Below, one piece after another: positions 26,564 to 35,956 of a stretch of 64,000 bases of DNA. The stretch's first letter is position 1. Each line of letters starts with the position of its first letter. Location of the stretch: assembly GCA_003258405.1 (NCBI GenBank), contig QKPN01000005.1, forward strand, positions 212,643 through 276,642, in the 5' to 3' direction. Both the position numbers and the translations under genes were made by a program. This DNA comes from Rhodobacteraceae bacterium DSL-40 (GTDB lineage Bacteria > Pseudomonadota > Alphaproteobacteria > Rhodobacterales > Rhodobacteraceae). Under the pieces are notes generated by a model that worked only from the letters and a program-made list of their open reading frames with translations, was not told where the DNA came from and searched no databases.

Positions 26564-28351
26564 TTGAGCGAGCAATCCGAGCCCGCACCGTATCGCGTCC
26601 TCGCACGCAAATATCGCCCCGAGACCTTCGCCGACCTGATCGGCCAGGAGGCGATGGTACGCACCCTCCGCAATGCCTTCGAGGCGGGCCGCATTGCGCA
26701 TGCCTTCGTGCTGACCGGCGTGCGCGGGGTGGGCAAGACCACCACGGCCCGCATCCTCGCCAAGGGCCTCAACTGCACCGGACCGGATGGCACCGGCGGG
26801 CCGACCATCGAGCCTTGCGGTGTCTGCGAGAACTGCCGGGCGATCTCCGCGGGCCGACATGTCGATGTGCTCGAGATGGACGCGGCCTCCCGCACCGGCG
26901 TGGGCGACATCCGCGAGATCATCGACTCGGTCGCCTTCCGCGCGGCCTCGGCGCTCTACAAGGTCTACATCATCGACGAAGTGCACATGCTCAGCACCTC
27001 GGCCTTCAACGCGCTCCTGAAGACGCTGGAGGAGCCGCCCGAGCATGTGAAGTTCATCTTCGCCACCACCGAGATCCGCAAGGTTCCCGTTACGGTGCTC
27101 TCCCGCTGCCAGCGTTTCGACCTGCGCCGGATCGAGCCCGAGGTGATGATGACGCATCTCTCCGGCATCGCGGCCAGGGAAGGCGCCGATGTTGCCGGGG
27201 ACGCGCTGGCTCTCGTGACCCGTGCGGCCGACGGCTCGGTGCGCGATGCGCTCTCGCTCCTCGATCAGGCGATCGCCCACGGCGCGGGGGAGACGACTGC
27301 CGATCAGGTGCGCGCCATGCTGGGCCTTGCCGACCGTGGCCGGGTGCTCGACCTCTTCGAGAGCGTGATGACGGGCGATGCTCGCGCCGCGCTCGCCGAG
27401 CTTTCGGCGCAATATGCTGCGGGGGCCGATCCGCTCGCCATCCTGCGCGATCTGGCCGAAGTGACGCACTGGGTCTCCATGGTGCGGATCACGCCCGAGG
27501 CGGCGGACGATCCCACCATCGGCCCGGACGAGCGCGCCCGTGGCATCGAGTTCGCGGGCAAGCTCGGCATGCGCGCGCTCACCCGGATGTGGCAGATGCT
27601 GCTCAAGGCGCTCGACGAGGTCGCGACCGCTCCGAATGCAATGATGGCGGCCGAGATGGCGATCATCCGCCTCACCCATGTCGCGGATCTGCCGAGTCCC
27701 GAGGATCTCGTGCGCCGGCTGACCTCTGGCGAGGCGGGGCAGGGCGACGGGGCACAGCCCGGGCCGGCCGGCGGCGGTGGCCGCGGGACCCAGATGGCGG
27801 TCCGCGCCGGGGCCGTTTCCGCCCAGGCCGCGCAGCCGCGGGGGGAGGCGCGGCCCGTTCCCTCACAGGAGATCACGGCGCTTGCCCGCTACGCCACCTT
27901 CGACGATGTCGTGGCACTTATCCGCGCCCGGCGCGACATGAGCCTGCTCATGGAGGTCGAAACGGGCGTGCGGCTCGTCTCCTACACGCCCGGCCGCATT
28001 GAATTCGAGCCCTCTGACGTTGCCGAACCCGAGCTTGCCTCCCATATCGGCCAGAAGCTGCGGCTCTGGACCGGGGTGCGCTGGGGGCTCTCGGTCGTGA
28101 GCTCCGGCGGGGCGCCCACCATAGCCGAGACGCGCGCGGCCCATCGCGAGGATCTCTTTGCGAAGGCCGGCGAGCATCCGCTGGTGCTGGCGGCACTCGC
28201 GGCCTTTCCGGGCGCGAAGATCAAGGATGTCCGTCCGGCCGATGCGCTCGAAACCGGCGGGCAGCAGGAAGCTGAACGCGCCGCGCTCGATGCGGAGCTC
28301 GAAGAGGAAGACGATTGGGATCCCTTCGATCCCTTTGCAGAAGAGGAGTGA
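26564..28351 (+). CDS. dnaX: DNA polymerase III subunits gamma/tau
   Basis: A 595-residue clamp-loader ATPase. The AAA+ region has Walker A TGVRGVGKTT (51-60), a zinc module with four cysteines ending CGVCENC, DEVHMLS (Walker B) and the SRC arginine-finger motif. After about residue 400 comes a Gly/Pro-rich linker and the tau-specific C-terminal domain, ending in an acidic tail. The start is TTG at 26564 (MSEQSEPAPYRVLARKYRP), because the family begins close to this point and no ATG or GTG serves. It heads the conserved dnaX-ybaB-recR operon. No programmed-frameshift slippery stretch was noticed. Confidence 0.94.
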   Translation: MSEQSEPAPYRVLARKYRPETFADLIGQEAMVRTLRNAFEAGRIAHAFVLTGVRGVGKTTTARILAKGLNCTGPDGTGGPTIEPCGVCENCRAISAGRHVDVLEMDAASRTGVGDIREIIDSVAFRAASALYKVYIIDEVHMLSTSAFNALLKTLEEPPEHVKFIFATTEIRKVPVTVLSRCQRFDLRRIEPEVMMTHLSGIAAREGADVAGDALALVTRAADGSVRDALSLLDQAIAHGAGETTADQVRAMLGLADRGRVLDLFESVMTGDARAALAELSAQYAAGADPLAILRDLAEVTHWVSMVRITPEAADDPTIGPDERARGIEFAGKLGMRALTRMWQMLLKALDEVATAPNAMMAAEMAIIRLTHVADLPSPEDLVRRLTSGEAGQGDGAQPGPAGGGGRGTQMAVRAGAVSAQAAQPRGEARPVPSQEITALARYATFDDVVALIRARRDMSLLMEVETGVRLVSYTPGRIEFEPSDVAEPELASHIGQKLRLWTGVRWGLSVVSSGGAPTIAETRAAHREDLFAKAGEHPLVLAALAAFPGAKIKDVRPADALETGGQQEAERAALDAELEEEDDWDPFDPFAEEE

Positions 28352-28354
28352 ACC

Positions 28355-28699
28355 ATGCTCAAGGGGCTGGGACAGCTGGGCGACATGGCCAAGCTGATGA
28401 AGCAGGCGCAGGAAATGCAGTCGAAGATGGCCGAGGCGCAGAACCGCCTCGACGAGATCAAGGTGGTGGGCGAAGCCGGCGCCGGTCTCGTGAAGGTCAC
28501 CGCCAACGCCAAGGGCGCGATCATGGGTATCGATATCGATCCCTCGCTCTTCAGCGCCGAGGACAAGGAAGTCGTCGAGGATCTGATCGTTGCCGCGATC
28601 CAGGACGCGCAGCTCCATGCCCAGACCGCGGCACAGGAAGAAATGGGCAAGGTCACCGAGGGGATGAACCTGCCTGCGGGAATGAAGCTCCCGTTCTGA
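28355..28699 (+). CDS. ybaB: YbaB/EbfC family nucleoid-associated protein
   Basis: A 114-residue DNA-binding protein forming a tweezer-like dimer. It starts [18 protein letters not shown], then a helical coiled coil and the family core [11 protein letters not shown] and [12 protein letters not shown]. It starts three bases after dnaX with GAGGAG upstream, and precedes recR as in most bacteria. Confidence 0.95.
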   Translation: MLKGLGQLGDMAKLMKQAQEMQSKMAEAQNRLDEIKVVGEAGAGLVKVTANAKGAIMGIDIDPSLFSAEDKEVVEDLIVAAIQDAQLHAQTAAQEEMGKVTEGMNLPAGMKLPF

Positions 28700-28718
28700 T
28701 CCGAAGGCGCGACAGGCG

Positions 28719-29324
28719 ATGACGGGCGAGGCGGATGGCGCCGCGATCGAGCGGCTGATCGGGCTGATGGCGCGTCTGCCCGGCCTTGGGCCGCGCTCGG
28801 CGCGCCGGGCCGTGCTCGCGATGGTCCGCCGCCGCGCCGTGCTGCTCGATCCCCTGTCGGAGGCGCTCGCCGAGGTCGCCGCCACGGTGCGTGAATGTGC
28901 GACCTGCGGTAATATCTCGACAGCCGAGACCTGCGCGATCTGCCGCAATCCGGCCCGCGCCACCGGCGAGATCTGCGTCGTCGAGAACGTCGCCGACCTC
29001 TGGGCGATGGAACGTGGCGGGCTCTTCCGCGGCCGCTATCATGTGCTGGGCGGGGTGCTTTCAGCTCTCGACGGCACGGGACCCGAGGCGCTGCGCATTC
29101 CCGATCTGGTCCGGCGGGCGGGCGAGGAGGGCACGCGCGAGGTGATCCTCGCGCTCAATGCCACCGTCGATGGCCAGACCACCGCCCATTACATTGCCGA
29201 CCAGCTGGAACCGCTTGGCATCCGCCTGACCTCTCTGGCGCAGGGGGTGCCGGTCGGCGGCGAACTCGACTATCTCGACGACGGCACGATTGGCGCAGCC
29301 CTTCTCGCCCGCAAGACGCTCTGA
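28719..29324 (+). CDS. recR: Recombination mediator protein RecR
   Basis: A 201-residue protein of the RecFOR pathway that helps load RecA on gapped DNA. The N-terminal helix-hairpin-helix ([15 protein letters not shown]), four-cysteine zinc finger (CATCGNIS... CAICRN), Toprim domain starting [11 protein letters not shown], and C-terminal [11 protein letters not shown] are all present. Third gene of dnaX-ybaB-recR. It converges on pqiC with a 10-base gap and no clear terminator. Confidence 0.97.
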   Translation: MTGEADGAAIERLIGLMARLPGLGPRSARRAVLAMVRRRAVLLDPLSEALAEVAATVRECATCGNISTAETCAICRNPARATGEICVVENVADLWAMERGGLFRGRYHVLGGVLSALDGTGPEALRIPDLVRRAGEEGTREVILALNATVDGQTTAHYIADQLEPLGIRLTSLAQGVPVGGELDYLDDGTIGAALLARKTL

Positions 29325-29334
29325 GCCCGCCTGC

Positions 29335-29928
29335 TCAGGAAGCGGGTGCGCTCCGCCCGGCGATGCGTGCGGCAATCTGATCGGCGAGTGTCTCGATCGC
29401 GCGGGCATGGGCGGCGGCAAGCCCGCCATAGCCCGCGCCCTGCGGCGGCACGTTGATCCGAAAGCGCTCCGAGGCGAAGATGCTCCCCGTGCTCGAACGC
29501 ACGATGAAATACTGCCCCTCGAAATCGACCCCGCCGCCTTCGGAACCGATGAGGCGATCGGCGGCGACATCCACCCGCAGGTCCGGATCCGTGCTGAAAC
29601 CGGGCCAGGGATCGGGCGTCACCTGGGTGCCAAGCCGCGCGGCAAGCGCTGCGGCGAGATGCCGGGTGAGGGCCCGGCGCGGTTCGTCCGCCCAGCTTAC
29701 GCCACGCTCCAGCTTGAGCGCGCCGTTTTCCTGCAGCGCCGCGATCTCCAGCGCATCGGCATAGCTCGGCAGGCTGATTTCCGTCACCACGATGCCCGAG
29801 ACGGGCGCGGGATACTGTACCGGGGGCCGCGCTTGGGCGGGCAGCATGTAATAATCCGGACCGGAGCCGCAGGCTGACAGAAGCAGCGCGAGCGCGGTCA
29901 TGGCTGAGCCGAGCCTCATGAGACCCAT
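29335..29928 (-). CDS. pqiC: PqiC-like outer-membrane lipoprotein
   Basis: A 197-residue lipoprotein. The signal peptide ends in lipobox LLSAC (Cys at about residue 20), followed by PDYYMLP and the ABC-type auxiliary lipoprotein (DUF330/PqiC) fold. PqiC anchors the PqiAB lipid-transport tunnel at the outer membrane. The ATG at 29928 is preceded by GGGAGG. It starts four bases after the pqiB stop as last gene of pqiA-pqiA-pqiB-pqiC. Confidence 0.88.
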   Translation of the reverse strand: MGLMRLGSAMTALALLLSACGSGPDYYMLPAQARPPVQYPAPVSGIVVTEISLPSYADALEIAALQENGALKLERGVSWADEPRRALTRHLAAALAARLGTQVTPDPWPGFSTDPDLRVDVAADRLIGSEGGGVDFEGQYFIVRSSTGSIFASERFRINVPPQGAGYGGLAAAHARAIETLADQIAARIAGRSAPAS

Positions 29929-29932
29929 CCGG

Positions 29933-32005
29933 TCACCTCCCGAAAAGCAGTGAATTGGGCTGGCGCTCCAGCGCGGTCGCGAGCGACTGAACCGAACGTG
30001 CCGCCGCGCGTACCTCGTTCAGAAGCGCCAGCGTATCGCGATTGAGCGAGGAATTCGGTCCGACGGTGGCAAGCGTCTGATCCGCCCGGAGCGCCACCTG
30101 ATTGAGCCGATCGACCAGCGCGGGGAGCTCGGCCGCCGCCGCCGCGATCGCATTCGCCGCATCGCTCGCCGAGGCCAGCGTTGCGTTCACATTCTTCACC
30201 GTGCCGCCCTCGCGCAGCTCGGCAAGCGTGAGCTCGAGCTCGCGCAGCGCATCGGCAAGCCGCGGCGGCAGATCCGCCATGCCGCTGCTGCCCAGAAGCC
30301 CGTTGGCGGTGTTCACGAGGCCGTCGGCCGAGCTCACCAGCTCGTCGAGGGGGAGGCTGTTGGCCTTGTCCGTGAGCGTGCGCACCGATGTGATGAGCGC
30401 CGGCAGGCCTTCGCTCGCGGTGTTGACATTGCTCATCGCCAGATCGGCCTCCTGCATCAGGGTTTCGAGCCTGTCGGCGATCTGCGCCGCCGCGATCTGG
30501 TCGGTCACGTTGCGGAGCGAGGCGAGGGCCGCGTTGACGTTGTCGATGGCGCCGCTGTTGCGCAGATCGGCAATCATTCCGCCGATATTGCCCGGTGCGG
30601 CCTTGAATTCCGGATCGGTGACGAGCGCGTTGATATTGCCGATCAGCGTCATCACGCTTTCCATCACGTCGTCGATTGGCAGCGAGGCGACCTTTTCCAT
30701 CACGTCCTGGGCAGAGGTGAGCAGATCGGCTTCATCGGTGTGGACGGTCGGCATGACCGGAACGCCATCGATCTTCTCGCCGAATTCGGCCGGCGGCGCG
30801 TCGGGTGCATCGATGAGGTCGACGTAGAGCGAGGGGCTGATGAGACCTGCGCGCGCGAGCTTTGCGCGCAGCCCGCGCTTCACGCCCGCGGCGACCATGT
30901 CGAGCAGTTCCTTCTCGGCGGCGGCATCGGTCGCATTGATGCCGATCCGGTTCGGCATGACCTCGAAACTCGTCAGCAGGTCGACGCCCGGGCCGCCATC
31001 AGGCCGCTCGACGGTCCTGGCGGTGAGCCCGATCACCTTGCCCACGGGGATCCCGCGGTACCTCACATCGGCGCCGGCCTCGAGCCCGCTCACCGAGCCG
31101 TCGAAGATCGCGACGAACTCCACAGGTGGCGCCGCGCCCTCGTCCTGGGTGACGACCGACGAGCGTGCCGCGCTTTCGGATGCGTAGAGCTGGTAGACGT
31201 GCTCCTGCTCCACCGGCGTGCCGCCGGAATTCACTGTGTCGAACGAGACGCCACCCTGGATGAGCGAGGCGAGGCTGTCGACACGCAGCGAAGCGCCCGC
31301 AGTGCTGAGATCGATCGAGAAGCCGGAGGCGTTCCAGAACCGGGTCAGATTCGTCAGGCGCTTGTCGTTGGGCGCACGGATGAAGGCCGAGACCATCACG
31401 TCGCCCGCCTGGGTCAGCTCCACCGCCTCGATGGTGCCGACCGGGATCTGCTTGAAGAGGATCGGTGCGCCGACCGAGAGCGATCCGCCGTTGGGCGCGC
31501 GCAGCTTGATATGCAGGCCGGGGGCGTCGAGCGGCGTCTGCGGCGGGCTCTTGAGCGCGGTGAACTTGGTCTTGCGCTCGCCCTTCTCGGCGTTCCACGA
31601 ACCCTCGATATAGACCCCGGAAAGCACAGTACTGAGGCCCGAGATGCCCTGCGGCCCGACCTGGGCCTTCACCAGCCAGAATTTTGCATCATCGCCGACA
31701 TATTCGGCGATGTCCTTGTCGAGGCGTACAATGGCCACGACCTTGCTCAGATCGTCGGTGAAATTCACCGTCTCGACCGTGCCCACGTCGTAATCCTTGA
31801 AGCGGAGCTTCGTCTCGCCGGCGACCATGCCACTGGCGGAATCGAACAGGATCTCGATGAGCGGCCCGCGCGAGCTGTAGGAGCGCCAGGCGACGCTGAG
31901 CGAAATCACGAGGGCCAGAAGCGGCACCAGCCAGGTCGCGGAGAACCGGGGCATCCGCCGCCGGCCGGCCTCGACCTTCGGCTGGGAAGGAGTTGGCTCA
32001 GTCAT
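29933..32005 (-). CDS. pqiB: PqiB-like MCE-domain protein
   Basis: A 690-residue inner-membrane-anchored protein that spans the periplasm and carries lipids between membranes. One N-terminal transmembrane helix (WLVPLLALVISLSVAW) is followed by three MCE domains at about 45-140, 160-255 and 290-400, each with an (L/A)GxxV-type segment such as YRGIPVGKVIGL. A long helical tail (about 430-690) should build the needle; it is longer than in the 546-residue E. coli protein. ATG at 32005 is preferred because GGGGC lies upstream and family N-termini match; it overlaps the PqiA-like stop by eight bases. Confidence 0.9.
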   Translation of the reverse strand: MTEPTPSQPKVEAGRRRMPRFSATWLVPLLALVISLSVAWRSYSSRGPLIEILFDSASGMVAGETKLRFKDYDVGTVETVNFTDDLSKVVAIVRLDKDIAEYVGDDAKFWLVKAQVGPQGISGLSTVLSGVYIEGSWNAEKGERKTKFTALKSPPQTPLDAPGLHIKLRAPNGGSLSVGAPILFKQIPVGTIEAVELTQAGDVMVSAFIRAPNDKRLTNLTRFWNASGFSIDLSTAGASLRVDSLASLIQGGVSFDTVNSGGTPVEQEHVYQLYASESAARSSVVTQDEGAAPPVEFVAIFDGSVSGLEAGADVRYRGIPVGKVIGLTARTVERPDGGPGVDLLTSFEVMPNRIGINATDAAAEKELLDMVAAGVKRGLRAKLARAGLISPSLYVDLIDAPDAPPAEFGEKIDGVPVMPTVHTDEADLLTSAQDVMEKVASLPIDDVMESVMTLIGNINALVTDPEFKAAPGNIGGMIADLRNSGAIDNVNAALASLRNVTDQIAAAQIADRLETLMQEADLAMSNVNTASEGLPALITSVRTLTDKANSLPLDELVSSADGLVNTANGLLGSSGMADLPPRLADALRELELTLAELREGGTVKNVNATLASASDAANAIAAAAAELPALVDRLNQVALRADQTLATVGPNSSLNRDTLALLNEVRAAARSVQSLATALERQPNSLLFGR

Positions 32006-32642
32006 GTGGTGCCCCGTCAGGTTCGGCATCGTCCCAAATCAACCTAGGATCGAGCGATAGCGCGGATATCATTGTGAAGGCAACAGAAAGGGCGAAGAAC
32101 ACTGCGGCCGTGCCCGGCTTGAAGGCCATGACGAAGCCGAGATTGACAAGCGCCGTGAGGATCGCGACCACGAAGACGTCCACCATCGACCAGCGGCCGA
32201 TGAACTCTACGACTTCATAGAGCACGGTGCGCTGGTGAAACGAGAGATGGCTGTGCCGGCCGATCGAGATCGCGAGATAGGCGACCGCCAGAAACTTGCC
32301 CACCGGGATCATCACCGAGGCGAGAAAGACGATGCCGCCGACAAGATAGGCGCCGTGATGCACCAGATCGATGACCCCGCCGACAATCGTCGAGTCGGTT
32401 GCCCGCCCGAGGAACTGGGTGCGGAGCATGGGGTAGAGATTCGCCGGGATATAGGCGATGAGACCGGCAAACCACCAGGCCCAGACGCGCTCGAGACTGC
32501 CGGGCCGCCGTCCGTGCAGCGCGTTGCCACAGCGCGGGCACGTCTCGACGCCCGGCGTGCTCACCGCGCCGCAGGCCCCGCATCCGGCGAGACCGGCTGC
32601 GCGGGCGGTCAGGACCGGCTCTTCTGATCGATCATGCGCCAT
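31998..32642 (-). CDS. PqiA-like membrane protein (C-terminal-half type)
   Basis: A 214-residue paraquat-inducible protein A domain. A zinc ribbon (CGACGA... CPRCG, about 22-39) precedes four membrane helices containing IPANLYPMLRT and FIGRWSMVDVFVVAIL. E. coli PqiA is one polypeptide with two such units; here the units are separate genes. This one is second and overlaps the first by 34 bases and pqiB by eight, consistent with equal expression of both halves. Confidence 0.88.
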   Translation of the reverse strand: MAHDRSEEPVLTARAAGLAGCGACGAVSTPGVETCPRCGNALHGRRPGSLERVWAWWFAGLIAYIPANLYPMLRTQFLGRATDSTIVGGVIDLVHHGAYLVGGIVFLASVMIPVGKFLAVAYLAISIGRHSHLSFHQRTVLYEVVEFIGRWSMVDVFVVAILTALVNLGFVMAFKPGTAAVFFALSVAFTMISALSLDPRLIWDDAEPDGAPHD

Positions 32643-33262
32643 ATGGTCTTTTCACAAAAGGTCGAAGCCTCGAGTGCCACGATCATCACGATCAGGGCAA
32701 GCTCCCAGAACGCCGGGCCGAGCCCGACACGGGCGAGCCCGCCGATCTTCACCAGCGCAACCACGCAGCCGACCATGAAGACCTCGGCCATCGACCAGGG
32801 ACGGAGATGCCCCGCGAGTCGGAAGGCGGCCTTCGTGCCGGGCAGCAGCCGCAGCCCGAGCCGCAGCGGCAGCAGCGCGTAGGCCAGAGCCACCGCCCGC
32901 GTGACCGGCAGCACGATGATGAGCAGGATAAGAACGAAGGCGAGCGGCGCTGTGAAGCCGCTGTCAAAGGCAAAGGCGGTCTGAAGAAGCGTCGTCGCGC
33001 TGCTGAGCCCGGAGGCGGAGATCTGGAGGAACGGGAAGAAGAGCGCCGAGAGTACCAGGATCACCATGGCGAAGGAGCTCGCGAGGATGCGGTCGAGGGC
33101 CTTGCCCGGCGAGCGCAGCAGGGTTGCGCCGCAGCGGGTGCAGCGCAGGCGCCCGCCCTCGGGAATCTCCTTCACCTCGTGCAGCGCGTCGCAGACAGTA
33201 CAGGCAATGATTTCCGGGGCTCCCGCGTCGAGCAGACGCGAGGCCGTATCAACAGGTTGCAT
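32609..33262 (-). CDS. PqiA-like membrane protein (N-terminal-half type)
   Basis: A 217-residue paraquat-inducible protein A domain. A zinc ribbon (CTVCDA... CTRCG, about 21-46) is followed by four hydrophobic helices; the family motif LRPWSMAEVFMVGCVVAL lies near residue 150. It heads pqiA-pqiA-pqiB-pqiC and corresponds to the first half of E. coli PqiA. Together with the next gene it should form the inner-membrane part that feeds lipids to, or takes lipids from, PqiB. Confidence 0.88.
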   Translation of the reverse strand: MQPVDTASRLLDAGAPEIIACTVCDALHEVKEIPEGGRLRCTRCGATLLRSPGKALDRILASSFAMVILVLSALFFPFLQISASGLSSATTLLQTAFAFDSGFTAPLAFVLILLIIVLPVTRAVALAYALLPLRLGLRLLPGTKAAFRLAGHLRPWSMAEVFMVGCVVALVKIGGLARVGLGPAFWELALIVMIVALEASTFCEKTIWRMIDQKSRS

Positions 33263-33304
33263 GCGAATGCGGGGCTCGGGCGGTGGAATGGGGGAGGGGG
33301 CCTG

Positions 33305-34159
33305 TCATCCCGGCGACATACCCCGGAGCTTTTCCGAGCGTCGCCGCAGCAGCTCGAGCGTGGTGAGCAGCAGAACGGAGATCCCGACCAGGATCGTCGC
33401 GACCGCAAGAATGGTCGGCGAGATCTGCTCTCGGAGGCCGATGAACATCTGCCAGGGCAGGGTCTTCTGCTGTGCCGAGCCCACGAAGAGCACCACGACC
33501 ACCTCGTCGAAGGAGGTGATGAAGGCAAAGAGCGCTCCCGAGATCACGCCGGGCAGGATGAGCGGCATCTGCACCTTGAAGAAGGTCCGGACCGGATTTG
33601 CGCCGAGATTGGCGGCGGCGCGCACGAGGCTGCGGTCGAAACCCACCAGCGTCGCCGTCACCGTGATGATCACGAAGGGAATGCCGAGCGCGGCATGGGC
33701 GAGCACCACGCCGAGATAGGTGCCCTGGATGCCGAGGCGCGAGTAGAAGAAATACATCCCGGCCGCCGAGATGATGAGCGGCACGATCATCGGCGAGATG
33801 AGGATCGCCATGATCGCGCCGCGGAACGGCACATGCGGCTGGCTGAGCCCGATCGCGGCGACGGTGCCGAGCACCACCGCGATCAACGTCGCCACCGGCG
33901 CGATGCGCACCGAGTTCCAGAGCGCCTGCTGCCAGTCCGAATTGGTGAAGAAGTCCTGGTAGTGCTTCAGAGAATAGGCGTCCGGATCGAGCGCCAGCAT
34001 TCCCTTGGTGAAGGTGAAGAAGTCCTCTGCATTGAAGCTCAGCGGTATGATCACGAGGATCGGCACGATGAGGAAGAACAGGATCGCGACGCAGATCGCG
34101 CGGAAGCTCCAGTACCAGAGCCGCTGTCCGGTGGAGGCGTAGGGGGGTAGGCCAGCCAT
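33305..34159 (-). CDS. PotC-like ABC transporter permease (spermidine/putrescine type)
   Basis: A 284-residue inner-membrane permease with six helices. The cytoplasmic EAA loop reads AAANLGANPVRTFFKVQMPLILPG in pattern, here noted at about residues 180-203, and ALFAFITSFDEVVVVLFV follows, as in PotC/YdcV. It pairs with the larger permease encoded 15 bases upstream. AGGAGG precedes the ATG. The substrate may be a polyamine or a related amine or compatible solute; this cannot be decided from the sequence. Confidence 0.88.
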   Translation of the reverse strand: MAGLPPYASTGQRLWYWSFRAICVAILFFLIVPILVIIPLSFNAEDFFTFTKGMLALDPDAYSLKHYQDFFTNSDWQQALWNSVRIAPVATLIAVVLGTVAAIGLSQPHVPFRGAIMAILISPMIVPLIISAAGMYFFYSRLGIQGTYLGVVLAHAALGIPFVIITVTATLVGFDRSLVRAAANLGANPVRTFFKVQMPLILPGVISGALFAFITSFDEVVVVLFVGSAQQKTLPWQMFIGLREQISPTILAVATILVGISVLLLTTLELLRRRSEKLRGMSPG

Positions 34160-34173
34160 GATCGCGTTCCTCC

Positions 34174-35841
34174 TTAACCGAGCTTCACGTTGTCGATGCC
34201 GACGATCTTGTCATAGATCCAGTAGAGTGCCAGCACCACCACGAGCAGCATTGTCGCGAGTGCGGCCGCGAGGCCCCAGTTGAGCGAGGTCGAGATGTGG
34301 TAGGCGATGCGGTTCGAGATGAAGATGCCGCTCGTGCCGCCGACCAGTTCCGGGGTGATGTAGTAGCCGATCGAGAGGATGAAGACGAGGATCGCGCCCG
34401 CGCCCATCCCCGGCACCGTCTGTGGGAAGTAGACGCGCCAGAACGCCGTCCAGTCGGTTGCGCCGAGCGAGCGGGCGGCGCGCATGTAGGAGGGCGGGAT
34501 CGTCTTCATCACCGAGTAGAGCGGCAGGATCATGAACGGCAGCAGGATATGCGTCATCGCGATGATCGTGCCAGTGGCGTTGTTGATCATCACCAGCCGC
34601 CCGGAATTCGAGATGATCCCGGCCCAGACCAGCAGATCGTTGATGATCCCCTGTTGCTGGAGCAGAATCTTCCAGGATGCCGTGCGCACAAGCAACGAGG
34701 TCCAGAACGGCAGCAGCACGAGGATCATGATGAGGTTCGAGGTTCGGAGCGGCAGGGTCGCCAGCAGGAAGGCGATCGGATAGCCGAGCAGGAAGCAGAG
34801 GAAGGTGATCGCGAGGCTCAGCGCCATCGTGCGGAGGAAGAGCTTGATGTAGATCCGCTGCTTCTCCGGCTTGAGCTCCGGCCCCTCTGGCGTCTTCTGC
34901 ATGTCGATGGCGTTGAGCAGGTAGCCGTTTGTATACTCGCCGGAGTAGAGCTTCAGCGTCTGCCAGTTGCTCTCCTGGCCCCAGCCCTCGTCGATGTCGA
35001 TCATGGCCTGACGGTAGTCGATCACCGGAAGCTGGCCCGCCTGAAGCGCAGCAGCCTTGAGCACCTCGGCGCCCGGCCCGGAATAGGCGGCGATCGCCGA
35101 AGGGTCGGCGGCCTCGAGATCGAGCCCGAGTGCGGCATAGACCGATTCCCAAGGCTCCTCCTCGGCGACGACGTCGTTCTTGTCCTTCACGGTATAGACC
35201 GCAAAGGCGGTGTATTCGCGGGTCGTGCGCGGCAGAAGCTCGGCCATTGTGGCCGAGGGCACGAAGCCGATGTCGCCGCCCGTATCGATGCCCGTAAGCT
35301 TGGCGACGCGATTGCGTTCGGCGCCGAGCACGTCGCGCGCTGCGTCGTCATCGCCCTGAGCCGACATCAGCCGGAACCAGAAGCCCGCATCCTCCCAGGA
35401 GGGGTCGAACCCTGCGAAGACGTCCTGATATTGCTCGCCCAGATCATCGAGGCGGCGGCCGGTGGAGCGGAAGAGAGAGGAAATGCCGGGGCGCTCGTAG
35501 TTGAGGCGCGATCCGAGGCGAGAGTGCTGCTTGGCCTCCGCGGCAAGAAAAAGATCGAAATAGAGCGCCTGGAACGTGGCCTCGTCCGGCAGGTTGCCGC
35601 TTTCGGAATCCCACTCTGACAGATCCTTCACGGTGTCTGGCAGGGTATCGGGTACGATCTGGTTCTCGACCGAGCGGAACAGCATGTCGCCGATCGGCAA
35701 GAGGAAACTCAGAAGGATGAAGAGCAGCAACGGCGCGATGAGCAGGAGCGCGCGGAGCTTCTGCGCCCTCAGGGCGCGCTGAAGACTCTTCTTGAGCGGC
35801 CTGCCATCGGCGGCAAGCATCGGTGCGTTGGCTTCGGACAC
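34174..35841 (-). CDS. PotB-like ABC transporter permease with a very large inserted loop
   Basis: At 555 residues this permease is almost twice the size of PotB (about 280). One N-terminal helix (LLLIAPLLLFILLSFLLPIG, about 32-51) is followed by about 260 hydrophilic residues (about 56-325), then the remaining five helices with the EAA loop (RAARSLGATDWTAFWRVYFPQ). Topology puts the insert in the periplasm between helices 1 and 2. It is rich in Asp, Glu and Leu and looks folded; I do not recognise it. Start is GTG at 35841. It may add a substrate-receptor or docking domain. Confidence 0.88.
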   Translation of the reverse strand: MSEANAPMLAADGRPLKKSLQRALRAQKLRALLLIAPLLLFILLSFLLPIGDMLFRSVENQIVPDTLPDTVKDLSEWDSESGNLPDEATFQALYFDLFLAAEAKQHSRLGSRLNYERPGISSLFRSTGRRLDDLGEQYQDVFAGFDPSWEDAGFWFRLMSAQGDDDAARDVLGAERNRVAKLTGIDTGGDIGFVPSATMAELLPRTTREYTAFAVYTVKDKNDVVAEEEPWESVYAALGLDLEAADPSAIAAYSGPGAEVLKAAALQAGQLPVIDYRQAMIDIDEGWGQESNWQTLKLYSGEYTNGYLLNAIDMQKTPEGPELKPEKQRIYIKLFLRTMALSLAITFLCFLLGYPIAFLLATLPLRTSNLIMILVLLPFWTSLLVRTASWKILLQQQGIINDLLVWAGIISNSGRLVMINNATGTIIAMTHILLPFMILPLYSVMKTIPPSYMRAARSLGATDWTAFWRVYFPQTVPGMGAGAILVFILSIGYYITPELVGGTSGIFISNRIAYHISTSLNWGLAAALATMLLVVVLALYWIYDKIVGIDNVKLG

Positions 35842-35870
35842 GGGCGGCGCGCTCCCTTCGCTGGGGCAGG

Positions 35871-35926
35871 AGCCGGGTCCAACGGTGGTCCCGGCTGAAC
35901 TGGTCGGATGGCCGGCGGCCTGCCGC
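35871..35926 (-). promoter_or_regulatory. Two stem-loops between the PotD-like and PotB-like genes
   Basis: AGCCGGG (35871-35877) pairs with CCCGGCT (35890-35896), and GCGGC (35915-35919) pairs with GCCGC (35922-35926). They fill the 115-base gap after the binding-protein gene. No U-run is present. A differential-expression role is inferred, as for the other binding-protein genes here. Confidence 0.5.
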
Positions 35927-35956
35927 GCGGGCGGGCCGCTGGCCGGAGTGTCGCCC

